A program made the position numbers and the translations under genes. The notes under the pieces are model-generated. The model saw nothing but the letters and a program-made list of their open reading frames with translations, had not been told where the DNA came from and made no database searches. This document shows, piece by piece, positions 42,635-50,085 of a stretch of DNA of 50,085 nucleotides (position 1 is the first letter of the stretch; every line of letters starts with the position of its first letter). Source of the stretch: Streptomyces spiramenti (GTDB lineage Bacteria; Actinomycetota; Actinomycetes; Streptomycetales; Streptomycetaceae); NCBI RefSeq assembly GCF_012034385.1, contig NZ_JAAVJB010000013.1, positions 1-50,085 of the forward strand, given 5' to 3'.

Positions 42635-43630
42635 TCAGTCGGCGGTCGGGGCGTCGTCGCCGGGGGCCGTGTGCGGGACGGGGCCGGGGACGCGGCCGAG
42701 GCGACCGGCCTGGAAGTCCTCGAACGCCTGCCGCAGTTCGGCCTGGCTGTTCATGACGAACGGGCCGTAGTGCGCCATCGGCTCCCGGATCGGGCGCCCG
42801 CCGAGCAGGATGACCTCCAGGTTCGGGGTGTTGCCGTCCTGCCTGTCGTCGGCGCGCACGGTGAGGGAGTCGCCGTCGCCGAAGACCGCGGTCTGACCGA
42901 GCTCCACCGGCCGGTGGTCGGTGCCGACGCTGCCGCGTCCGGAGAGGACGTAGGCGAGGCCGTTGTAGTCGCTCTGCCAGGGCAGGGTGATCTCGGCGCC
43001 GGGGGAGACGGTGGCGTGGACGAGAGTTATCGGCGTGTGGGTGACGCCCGGGCCGCTGTGGCCGTCGAGGTCGCCGGCGATGAGGCGCAGCAGCCCGCCG
43101 CCGTCCGGCGTGGTGAGGAGCTTGACGTTGCCGCCGCCGATGTCCTGGTAGCGGGGGCTGGTCATCTTGTCCTTGGCCGGCAGGTTGACCCACAGCTGGA
43201 TGCCGTGGAACAGGCCGCCCGTCATGACGAGCTGCTCCGGCGGCGCCTCGATGTGCAGCAGCCCGGAGCCGGCGGTCATCCACTGGGTGTCGCCGTCGTT
43301 GATGACGCCGCCGCCGCCCTCGCTGTCCTGGTGGACGAAGGTGCCGTCCATCAGGTAGGTGACGGTCTCGAAGCCGCGGTGGGGGTGCCAGGGGGTGCCC
43401 TTGGGCTCGCCCGGCGCGTACTCCACCTCGCCCATCTGGTCCATCATGATGAACGGGTCGAGGTGCCGGTACTTGATGCCCGCGAACGCGCGGCGGACCG
43501 GGAAGCCCTCGCCCTCGAACCCGGTGGGCGCGGTGACGACGCCGAGGACGGGACGCGGGCGCGCCTCCGGTGCGGCGGGCGGGGCGACGGCGGGCAGGGT
43601 GAGCGGGTTCTCCACGGTGATCGCGGGCAT
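42635..43630 (-). CDS. Pirin-family cupin protein
   Basis: A 331-aa bicupin. The N-terminal metal site has HPHRGFETVTYLMDG (two His) and later GLLHIEAPPE (His, Glu), the four pirin ligands. DGDTQWMTAGSGLLH and FHGIQLWVNLPAKDKM are family-typical. Members act as quercetinases or redox-linked regulators; which applies is unclear. ATG 43630 has AGGAGG. A 14-bp palindrome lies in its promoter. Confidence 0.93.
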   Translation of the reverse strand: MPAITVENPLTLPAVAPPAAPEARPRPVLGVVTAPTGFEGEGFPVRRAFAGIKYRHLDPFIMMDQMGEVEYAPGEPKGTPWHPHRGFETVTYLMDGTFVHQDSEGGGGVINDGDTQWMTAGSGLLHIEAPPEQLVMTGGLFHGIQLWVNLPAKDKMTSPRYQDIGGGNVKLLTTPDGGGLLRLIAGDLDGHSGPGVTHTPITLVHATVSPGAEITLPWQSDYNGLAYVLSGRGSVGTDHRPVELGQTAVFGDGDSLTVRADDRQDGNTPNLEVILLGGRPIREPMAHYGPFVMNSQAELRQAFEDFQAGRLGRVPGPVPHTAPGDDAPTAD

Positions 43631-43661
43631 GGTGGCCTCCTTGGCGTACCGCCTCAGGTTA

Positions 43662-43675
43662 GTTGAACTCTCAAC
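43662..43675. promoter_or_regulatory. Small palindrome upstream of pirin
   Basis: GTTGA-ACTC-TCAAC, 32 bp upstream of the pirin start, resembling a MarR-type operator. No marR gene is in the window. Confidence 0.4.
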
Positions 43676-43891
43676 ATTCCGCACGGTGGGAGCTATTCCC
43701 GAGCGTGCCGCCGACCGCGTGTACGAGCCCGCTGTGCAGCAGGTCCAGTGGTCGGTCGGGCCGCCCCCCCCGGGCCCCCCGGGCCGCCCCGGGCGGCGCC
43801 GCGCGCCACGCGCGGGATCGACCACGGGGCGATCTGGCGCGGAATCTTCGGTCCGGTGTTGGGGGTGGCCGGGTCGGGCAGGCGGCACCGC

Positions 43892-44629
43892 ATGGACAAC
43901 GGGACCGAAGCCCCGAAGCGGGGCAAAGAAGAGCAGAGCCACCACGCCGCCGTCGAGGCGGTCGCCGTGGCGGGACGACCCGGGCGCGGTGCCGCCCGCC
44001 GACGACCCCGCGGGGCCCTGGCGGTGGCCGCCGTGGCGGTACTCGCCCTCACCGCCTCCGCGTGCGGCTCCGGCGACGACGACAACGACGGCGGCACCGA
44101 CCAGGAGACCACCGAGCCCGACACCGGTGACATCGAGCCCGATCCGGACGTCGAGGAGCCGGGGCTCACCGGAGGTACCGACGACCTCGGCGCCGGGGCC
44201 GAGGGCGGCGCCTTCGAGCCCTGCGGCGGCGAGACGCTAGAGGCCTTCCTCACCGGGCCGGAGGACAACGATGCCGGCAGCACGGTCCACACCCTGGAAA
44301 TCATGAACCTCGGCGCGGAGACCTGCGAGCTGGCCGGGTTCCCGACCGTCACACCGTTCGACGCCGAGGGCAACGCCATCGGCGAGCCCGCCTCCGAGGA
44401 GGCCCAGCCCATCGGTCCGCTCGCCCTCGACCCGGACCAGAGCGTCGACTACGAGCTGCGCACCGTCGGGGAGGACTCCGCGACCGGCGAGTGCGGTGAT
44501 CCGGCCGCCGAGCTGGAGATCGTGGCCCCGGGCGAGAGCGAGGGGTTCACCATCGTCACCGACGTGGGCGACTCCACCCCGCCGGTGGTCTGCGACGACC
44601 TCTTCGAGATCGGCGTCGCCGACCGCTGA
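43892..44629 (+). CDS. DUF4232-domain lipoprotein
   Basis: A 245-aa protein. A charged N-terminus with RRRPRG precedes a signal ending in LTASAC (lipobox; lipidated Cys near residue 56). An acidic low-complexity spacer (GSGDDDNDGGTDQETTEPD) follows. The DUF4232 beta-sandwich comprises VHTLEIMNLGAETCELAGFPTVTPFDAEGNAIGEPA, LDPDQSVDYELRTV and a final VVCDDLF, with paired Cys. It is displayed on the outer face of the membrane; function unknown. ATG 43892 has a weak site. Confidence 0.8.
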   Translation: MDNGTEAPKRGKEEQSHHAAVEAVAVAGRPGRGAARRRPRGALAVAAVAVLALTASACGSGDDDNDGGTDQETTEPDTGDIEPDPDVEEPGLTGGTDDLGAGAEGGAFEPCGGETLEAFLTGPEDNDAGSTVHTLEIMNLGAETCELAGFPTVTPFDAEGNAIGEPASEEAQPIGPLALDPDQSVDYELRTVGEDSATGECGDPAAELEIVAPGESEGFTIVTDVGDSTPPVVCDDLFEIGVADR

Positions 44630-44640
44630 TGGCCCACTAC

Positions 44641-44681
44641 CACCGCCCGCCCGGCCCGTGGGGGTCCCCGGGCGGGCGGTG
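44641..44681. terminator. Terminator after the DUF4232 gene
   Basis: A perfect 14-bp stem (44641-44654 with 44668-44681), 12 nt past the stop codon; it can also serve the convergent lipoprotein gene. Confidence 0.85.
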
Positions 44682-44797
44682 TGCGGTGCGACGGGTGGGC
44701 GGCCGAGGTCGGTCGCCGCGTGCGCCGAACCCGGCGGGTGGGCCGGTGCGCGGCCCATCGCGTCGGCCGCGCACCGGCGTGCGGACCGGGTGGTGGA

Positions 44798-45499
44798 TCA
44801 GATCCGCCACACCAGGGTCTCCTCCGCGGCCAGCCAGTGCACCTCGGCGGCCTCCGCGTCCTCGGGGATCAGGAACGTGCGGCAGTCGTAGAAGGACTCC
44901 CCGACCGGAAGTTCGCCCGCGTTGATCGGGGTGGCGTCGTCGCAGCCGTTGGGCATTCCCATCGGCTGGTAAGCCTGCACGTTCTCGCCCCAGCCCTCGT
45001 CGTCGGCGAGCTTCAGCTTCAGCGTCGTCCGCTCCGACGGCATGATCATGTTGATGTGGTCGCCGTCGGCGTGCTGGAAGTCCAGATGGACGTGGATCGG
45101 GCGCATGCCCTCCGTCGCGTCCGGTGTCGAGAACGTCTCCGGGTCGAGGTCCTCGGGCTCGCCGACGAACACCTCGGTGGCGGTGACGGCCAGCATCGCC
45201 TCGGTCGCGCCATTGGTCCACAGCACCGGCTCGCTGGTCTCGCCCACGGTCAACGACACGATCCCCGGCTCGTTGCCGTCCGAGCCGTCCGAGCCGTCCG
45301 CGTCGTCGCCCGCGTCGTCGTCGACGCGGTCCGGGGTGTCCTCCGAACCGTCCGACTCGGAGTTGCCGCCGGCGTCCGAGGAGCCGCCGTCCGAGTCCGC
45401 GTCCGAGCCGCAGGCGGTCAGCGCCAGGGCCAGGACGAGCGCGGAGGCGGCCGGTGCGACGGCGCCGACTCGGGTGGCTCTGCGGGGCGTGCTGCGCAT
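44798..45499 (-). CDS. Secreted lipoprotein of unknown function
   Basis: A 233-aa protein with lipobox LALTAC (Cys about residue 30), an Asp/Ser/Gly-rich linker of about 45 residues, then a beta-rich domain: GIVSLTVGETSEPVLWTNG, MRPIHVHLDFQHADGDHINMIMPS, NGCDDATPINAGELPVGESFYDCRTFLIPEDAEAAEVHW. The HVHLDFQHADGDH stretch could bind metal. ATG 45499 begins MRSTPRRATR. Convergent with the DUF4232 gene. Confidence 0.75.
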   Translation of the reverse strand: MRSTPRRATRVGAVAPAASALVLALALTACGSDADSDGGSSDAGGNSESDGSEDTPDRVDDDAGDDADGSDGSDGNEPGIVSLTVGETSEPVLWTNGATEAMLAVTATEVFVGEPEDLDPETFSTPDATEGMRPIHVHLDFQHADGDHINMIMPSERTTLKLKLADDEGWGENVQAYQPMGMPNGCDDATPINAGELPVGESFYDCRTFLIPEDAEAAEVHWLAAEETLVWRI

Positions 45500-45661
45500 G
45501 TGGGTGTCTCCCCCTGTGGGTCGCGTGCGGTCGCCCCGGCCGTGATCACCGGGGCCTGCGGGGGCGGATGCCCCCTCGGGGGAGAACGACGCGCTTCGGT
45601 CGTACGCTGGTGCGAACGGTTACCGGTCGGTTGCAGGGCTGAGACACGAGACCGGGCCGCG

Positions 45662-45680
45662 CCACTGGTTCGACCAGTGG
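45662..45680. promoter_or_regulatory. Perfect inverted repeat CCACTGGT-TCG-ACCAGTGG
   Basis: 8-bp arms with a 3-bp centre, 163 bp upstream of the minus-strand lipoprotein. Its size and symmetry suggest a dimeric regulator site or a small hairpin. Confidence 0.45.
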
Positions 45681-45781
45681 AAACAGTCGGTGCGTCGGGT
45701 GGTCCGCACGGTGGCCGCGGGCTGGATCGGCATCCCGAAAGCGAAGATCAGCGGGTTCTGCCGGAGTGTGTCGGCGGAAAC

Positions 45782-45852
45782 CGAGCCGGAGCCGGAGCCG
45801 GAGCCGGAACCCGAACCCGAACCGAACCGGAACCCGAACCCGAACCGAACCG
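45782..45852. repeat. GAGCCG/GAACCC hexamer array with a duplicated 23-bp unit
   Basis: Four GAGCCG-type hexamers are followed by a 23-bp block (45807-45829) repeated exactly and without a gap at 45830-45852. Built by slippage; no gene spans it convincingly. Confidence 0.85.
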
Positions 45853-45955
45853 GAGCTGGAACCCGGGTCCCGAGCAGGAGCCCCGCCGGCCTCGATCAGC
45901 CCGGGGCCCCGCCGCTTGTTCGGCCGGGACGGCACGGCGCCCCGGCCGCCTGTGG

Positions 45956-46576
45956 TCAGCCGTAGACCCGGCGCATCGCGTACTCGGTCATCTCGTCCAC
46001 GGCCTTGGCGTCGAGCACCAGCCGGTGCTCGCCCTCCATGTCGAGCGCGAAGCCGTAGCCGTGCGGCAGCAGGTCCAGCACCTCGCCGCCCGTCACGGTG
46101 AAGTACCGGGACTCCTTGCCCGCGTACTTGCGCAGCTCCCGCAGCGAGGTGAACAGCGGGATCACCGGCTCCTGGGTGGTCTGCACCGCCAGGAAGCCGG
46201 GGGTGTCACCGCGCGGGCAGTAGACCTTCGCGCTCCAGAAGATGTCCTGGAAGTCCTCGGTGGCCAGTGCGCCCGAGGTGTACGCCCGTAGCCCGTCCAC
46301 CAGGTTCAGCGGCGTCGCCGGCGCCGGCTGGTGCTGCGCCGCCGCCTGGTGCTGGGCCTGCTGCTGCGCGTGCTGCGCCTGCTGCTGGGCGTGGTGCGGG
46401 TCGTGGTGCGGCTGTGCGCCGTACCCGCCCTGCTGCTGGTACTGGTCCGCCTGCGGGTACTGCGGCTGCTCGCCGTACCCGCCGCCCTGCTGCGGTTGGC
46501 CGTAGGGGGGCTGCCCATGGGGCGCGTGGGGGTCCTGCGGGTGGCCGCCGTACGCGCTCTGGTCGTAGCCATACAT
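45956..46576 (-). CDS. SseB-family protein with Gln/His/Gly-rich N-terminal half
   Basis: A 206-aa protein. Residues 1 to about 88 are low-complexity, rich in Gln, His, Gly, Tyr and Pro (MYGYDQSAYGGHPQDPHAPH; AQQQAQHAQQQAQHQAAAQH), resembling prion-like or coacervating regions. Residues about 90-206 are an SseB N-terminal domain (FQDIFWSAKVYCPRG, PGFLAVQTTQEPVIPLFTSLRELRKYAG, GGEVLDLLPHGYGFALDMEG). Role unknown; ESX- or sigma-linked functions have been suggested for the family. It is divergent from the acyl-CoA dehydrogenase. Confidence 0.82.
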   Translation of the reverse strand: MYGYDQSAYGGHPQDPHAPHGQPPYGQPQQGGGYGEQPQYPQADQYQQQGGYGAQPHHDPHHAQQQAQHAQQQAQHQAAAQHQPAPATPLNLVDGLRAYTSGALATEDFQDIFWSAKVYCPRGDTPGFLAVQTTQEPVIPLFTSLRELRKYAGKESRYFTVTGGEVLDLLPHGYGFALDMEGEHRLVLDAKAVDEMTEYAMRRVYG

Positions 46577-46711
46577 GGAGGAGAGCGTACTGACTCACTT
46601 CTGGCGGACGCGTGCTTGCTTCTTATTACCGATGGGTAGCATGATGGAGTTACCAACCGGTACACGTCGCGCTGCCCGCCCGGCAGACCCGATCCCCAAC
46701 GGAGTCGTCCC

Positions 46712-48538
46712 ATGGGCCACTACAAGTCGAATCTCCGAGACATCGAGTTCAACCTGTTCGAGGTGCTGGGCCGCGACAAGGTCTACGGCAGCGGCCCGTT
46801 CAGCGAGCTGGACGCCGACACCGCACGCAACGTGCTGAGCGAGATCGCGCGCCTCTCCGAGAACGAGCTGGCCTCGTCCTACGAGGAGGGCGACCGCAAC
46901 CCGCCCGTCTTCGACCCGGCGGACAACACCGCTCCGGTCCCGGCCGCCTTCCGCCGCAGCTACCAGGCGTACATGGACGCCGAGTGGTGGCGGCTCGGCA
47001 TCTCCGAGGAGCTCGGCGGCACCGAGGCCCCCCGCTCGCTGCTGTGGGCGTTCGCGGAGACCATCCTCGGCGCCAACCCCGCCATCTGGATGTACGCCTC
47101 CGGCCCGGCCTTCGCCTCCGTCCTCCAGGACGAGGGCACCGAGGCGCAGCACCGCATCGCGCAGCTGATGATCGACAAGCAGTGGGGCTCCACGATGGTC
47201 CTCACCGAGCCGGACGCCGGCTCGGACGTCGGCGCCGGGCGCACCAAGGCGGTCAAGCAGGACGACGGCTCCTGGCACCTCGAAGGCGTCAAGCGGTTCA
47301 TCACCTCCGGTGAGCACGACCTCTCGGAGAACATCGTCCACTTCGTGCTGGCCCGCCCCGAGGGCCACGGCGCCGGCACCAAGGGGCTGTCGCTCTTCGT
47401 CGTGCCGAAGTTCGACTTCGACTGGGACAGCGGCGAGCTGGGCGAGCGCAACGGCGTCTACGCCACCAACGTCGAGCACAAGATGGGGCTGAAGGTCTCC
47501 AACACCTGCGAGCTGACCTTCGGCGCCAACGGCCCGGCCAAGGGCTGGCTGCTCGGTGAGAAGCACGACGGCATCCGCCAGATGTTCAAGATCATCGAGT
47601 TCGCGCGGATGATGGTCGGCACCAAGGCGATCGCGACCCTCTCCACCGGCTACCTCAACGCGCTGGAGTACGCCAAGGAGCGCGTCCAGGGCCCGGACCT
47701 CACCGAGTTCGCCAACAAGTCGGCGCCGCGCGTCACCATCACCCACCACCCCGACGTCCGCCACTCGCTGATGACGCAGAAGGCGTACGCCGAGGGCATG
47801 CGGGCGCTGGTGCTCTACACCGCCTCCGTCCAGGACGACGTGCTGACCCTCAAGGCGGCCGGCGAGGACGCCACCGCGGCGGAGGCCAAGAACGACCTGC
47901 TGCTCCCGATCGTCAAGGGCTACGGTTCCGAGCGCTCCTACGAGCAGCTCGCCCAGTCGCTCCAGACCCTCGGCGGCTCCGGTTACCTCCAGGAGTACCC
48001 GCACGAGCAGTACATCCGCGACGCCAAGATCGACACCCTCTACGAGGGCACCACCGCGATCCAGGGCCAGGACTTCTTCTTCCGGAAGATCGTCCGCAAC
48101 CAGGGTGCCGCGCTGACCGGGCTCTCCGAGGAGATGAAGAAATTCCTCGCGGAGGCACCCGGCGGCGAGACCCTCGCCGAGGCGCGTGAGGAGCTGGCCG
48201 CCGCGGCCGGCGAGCTGGAGGCCCTCGTCGGGACCCTGCTCACCGACCTCGCCGCGACCGAGAGCGACGTCAAGCAGCTCTACAAGGTGGGGCTCAACAC
48301 CACCCGCTTCCTCCTCGCCACCGGTGACGTCGTCGTCGGCTACCTGCTGCTGCGGGGCGCCGCCGTCGCCGCCGAGAAGCTCGGCACCGCCTCCCCGAAG
48401 GACGCGCCGTTCTACCAGGGCAAGATCGCCGCGGCCCGCCACTTCGCCCGCGAGATCCTGCCGAACGTCGCCGTGGCCCGCTCGATCGCGGGCAAGACCG
48501 ACCTCTCGCTGATGGAGCTGGACGAGGCCGCCTTCTGA
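46712..48538 (+). CDS. Acyl-CoA dehydrogenase (long, FadE5-like)
   Basis: A 608-aa flavoenzyme that oxidises acyl-CoA to 2-enoyl-CoA in beta-oxidation. Motifs: [19 protein letters not shown] (FAD/substrate), [35 protein letters not shown], and [19 protein letters not shown] containing the catalytic Glu region. The N-terminal [17 protein letters not shown] and C-terminal helical extension ([22 protein letters not shown]) identify the long 600-residue subfamily. ATG 46712 has GGAG 9 nt upstream. Confidence 0.95.
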   Translation: MGHYKSNLRDIEFNLFEVLGRDKVYGSGPFSELDADTARNVLSEIARLSENELASSYEEGDRNPPVFDPADNTAPVPAAFRRSYQAYMDAEWWRLGISEELGGTEAPRSLLWAFAETILGANPAIWMYASGPAFASVLQDEGTEAQHRIAQLMIDKQWGSTMVLTEPDAGSDVGAGRTKAVKQDDGSWHLEGVKRFITSGEHDLSENIVHFVLARPEGHGAGTKGLSLFVVPKFDFDWDSGELGERNGVYATNVEHKMGLKVSNTCELTFGANGPAKGWLLGEKHDGIRQMFKIIEFARMMVGTKAIATLSTGYLNALEYAKERVQGPDLTEFANKSAPRVTITHHPDVRHSLMTQKAYAEGMRALVLYTASVQDDVLTLKAAGEDATAAEAKNDLLLPIVKGYGSERSYEQLAQSLQTLGGSGYLQEYPHEQYIRDAKIDTLYEGTTAIQGQDFFFRKIVRNQGAALTGLSEEMKKFLAEAPGGETLAEAREELAAAAGELEALVGTLLTDLAATESDVKQLYKVGLNTTRFLLATGDVVVGYLLLRGAAVAAEKLGTASPKDAPFYQGKIAAARHFAREILPNVAVARSIAGKTDLSLMELDEAAF

Positions 48539-48733
48539 GCGCCTTCTGAGCGTCTCCCGACCGTCGGCAGACCGCCGGTAGCCGGTGTGACGCGTCACCG
48601 TCGGCGCCGCCGCTCGCACGGGGGCCGGCGCCACCGATCCTCCCCCCCCCCGCTCCGGTGCCGAGGGGCGCCACGCGGCGCCGGAACGGGCCGGGCGGGG
48701 CCGTGCGGCGGGCCCCTCCGTATGCTGGCTCGC

Positions 48734-50038
48734 ATGAGCGCGCTACCGACCTTCGGCCCTGACCACACCGACGGCCTGCTGACGTTCCTGTCCGCCTCCC
48801 CCTCGCCGTACCACGCCGTGGCCACCGCCGCGGCGCGTCTCGTCGAGGCCGGTTTCCGCGAACTGCGGGAGACCGACGCGTGGGACGGCGGCAGCGGCGG
48901 ACGCTTCGTGCTGCGCGGTGGCGCGATCATCGCCTGGTACGTGCCCGAGGACGCGACCCCTGCGACCCCGTTCCGCATCGCCGGCGCCCACACCGACTCG
49001 CCGAACCTGCGCGTGAAGCCGCTGCCCGACGCCGGTCGCCACGGCTGGAAGCAGATCGCCGTCGAGATCTACGGCGGCACCCTCCTCAACACCTGGCTCG
49101 ACCGCGACCTCGGCCTCGCCGGGCGCCTGACGCTGCGCGGCGGCGACTCCGTCCTCGTCAACGTGGACCGGCCGCTGCTGCGCGTCCCGCAGCTCGCCAT
49201 CCACCTCGACCGGCAGGTCAACGACGGCCTCAAGCTCGACCGCCAGCAGCACATGCAGCCGGTCTGGGGCACGGGCACCCCGACCGAGGGCGAGCTCATC
49301 GAGTTCCTCGCCGCCGAGGCGGGCGTCGAGGCCGCGGACGTCACCGGCTGGGACCTGATGGTCCACAGCGTCGAGCCGCCCGCGTACCTGGGGAAGGACC
49401 GCGAACTGCTGGCAGGCCCGCGGATGGACAACCTGCTCTCGGTGCACGCCGCCACGGAGGCCCTCGCGGCGCTCGCCGGCCGCGCCGACGCCGGCGAGCT
49501 CACCCTCCCGCACATCCCGGTCCTCGCCGCCTTCGACCATGAGGAGAACGGCAGCCAGTCCGACACCGGTGCCGAGGGCCCCCTCCTCGGCAACGTCCTG
49601 GAACGGTCCGTGCTGGCCCGGGGCGGCTCCGCCGAGGACCGAGCCCGCGCCTACGCCGGCTCGGTCTGCCTCTCCTCCGACACCGGCCATGCCGTGCACC
49701 CCAACTACGCCGAGCGGCACGACCCGAGCCACCTCCCGCGGGTCAACGGCGGCCCGATCCTGAAGGTCAACGTCAACCAGCGCTACGCCACCGACGGCAG
49801 CGGACGCGCCGTCTTCGCCGAGGCGTGCGAGCGCGCGTCGGTGCCCTGGCAGACCTTCGTCTCCAACAACGCGATGCCCTGCGGCACCACCATCGGCCCG
49901 ATCACCGCCGCACGGCACGGCATCAGCACCGTCGACATCGGCGTCGCCATCCTGTCGATGCACTCGGCGCGCGAGCTCTGCGGGGCGGCGGACCCGTACC
50001 TGTTGGCCAACGCGCTGACCGCGTTTCTCGCGGACTGA
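48734..50038 (+). CDS. apeB: M18-family aminopeptidase
   Basis: A 434-aa di-zinc aspartyl-type aminopeptidase. Metal and catalytic motifs: AGAHTDSPNLRVKP (His, Asp), GPRMDNLLS (Asp), AFDHEENGSQSDTGA (Glu-Glu), CLSSDTGHAVHPNY, and AILSMHSARE (His). Length is normal. ATG 48734 is preceded by a -10-like TATGCT (48721-48726) exactly 7 nt upstream, suggesting a leaderless mRNA; a second in-frame ATG lies within that hexamer region (48722). Confidence 0.94.
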   Translation: MSALPTFGPDHTDGLLTFLSASPSPYHAVATAAARLVEAGFRELRETDAWDGGSGGRFVLRGGAIIAWYVPEDATPATPFRIAGAHTDSPNLRVKPLPDAGRHGWKQIAVEIYGGTLLNTWLDRDLGLAGRLTLRGGDSVLVNVDRPLLRVPQLAIHLDRQVNDGLKLDRQQHMQPVWGTGTPTEGELIEFLAAEAGVEAADVTGWDLMVHSVEPPAYLGKDRELLAGPRMDNLLSVHAATEALAALAGRADAGELTLPHIPVLAAFDHEENGSQSDTGAEGPLLGNVLERSVLARGGSAEDRARAYAGSVCLSSDTGHAVHPNYAERHDPSHLPRVNGGPILKVNVNQRYATDGSGRAVFAEACERASVPWQTFVSNNAMPCGTTIGPITAARHGISTVDIGVAILSMHSARELCGAADPYLLANALTAFLAD

Positions 50039-50054
50039 CGAGGCGCCGGGCCCG

Positions 50055-50085
50055 GGCCGTGACCGCTCACCGAGCGGTCACGGCC
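50055..50085. terminator. Terminator of the M18 aminopeptidase gene
   Basis: A perfect 14-bp stem GGCCGTGACCGCTC (50055-50068) with 50072-50085 and a 3-nt loop, 16 nt past the stop codon, at the window edge. Confidence 0.88.

Larger units (their letters stand above)
45500..45955. other. Intergenic stretch with a perfect palindrome and a tandem repeat
   Basis: About 455 bp, no supported gene. It contains the inverted repeat at 45662-45680 and the repeat block at 45782-45852, annotated separately. The 45.5-45.6 kb part should hold the lipoprotein promoter. Confidence 0.5.

Noticed and set aside
45690-45965. ORF with an EPEPEP repeat
   Set aside because: The frame exists only because of the hexamer array; flanking residues look random and no start signal is present.

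Overview
The window is high-GC actinobacterial DNA and almost certainly comes from Streptomyces or a close relative. Evidence is the strong G/C third-position bias, GTG starts, GGAGG-type ribosome binding sites, several apparently leaderless promoters, and a Streptomyces-type gene set: PAS/GAF/PP2C phosphatase, SMI1/KNR4 proteins, DUF4232 lipoprotein, GH11 xylanase with a Tat signal, and an FxLD lanthipeptide cluster. No rRNA, tRNA or CRISPR array was recognised.

Layout. 0-5.2 kb: FMN reductase plus a DrrAB-like ABC exporter (minus), an Erm-type 23S rRNA methyltransferase (plus) with a probable drug-sensing leader peptide, and a SAM methyltransferase. 5.3-8.2 kb: copper P-type ATPase CopA and a divergent small membrane protein, with three evenly built CsoR boxes between them. 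8.4-12.6 kb: ABC-F ATPase and aspartyl-tRNA synthetase (minus). 12.7-17.8 kb: multidomain PP2C phosphatase, SMI1/KNR4 protein, a type II toxin-antitoxin pair whose toxin is broken twice, and a double GNAT acetyltransferase.

18.3-31.4 kb is an accessory block. It holds a PARP-like ADP-ribosyltransferase carrying the N-terminal motif seen on Streptomyces contractile-injection-system cargo. An IS630-family element sits exactly in the shared CTAG stop of two convergent genes. Next are a GNAT enzyme, an XRE/TPR regulator, an RsbW-like ATP-binding protein, and an FxLD lanthipeptide operon (isoaspartyl-type methyltransferase, 66-aa precursor, full LanB, LanC, and a second stand-alone elimination-type protein). 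A decayed STAS gene lies behind it.

31.4-39.6 kb returns to core-like content: small conserved proteins, SDR plus divergent LysR, Clp-N repeat protein, TetR plus divergent Ohr with a good operator, a DUF5707-like secreted protein and a GH11 xylanase. 39.8-42.6 kb is a second accessory patch of visibly lower GC. An XRE regulator with a C-terminal beta-rich domain is divergent from a tightly overlapping string of small genes, two of which look disrupted; the shared promoter carries a TGACGC array. 42.6-50 kb: pirin, two lipoproteins, SseB-like protein, acyl-CoA dehydrogenase and M18 aminopeptidase.

How the genes work together. Ribosome-targeting drug resistance appears twice (Erm and ABC-F). 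The RiPP operon carries dehydration, elimination, cyclisation and Asp-methylation functions but no exporter or leader protease in the window. Several parts of the accessory blocks are decaying: the toxin, the STAS gene and small ORFs in the 41-kb patch.
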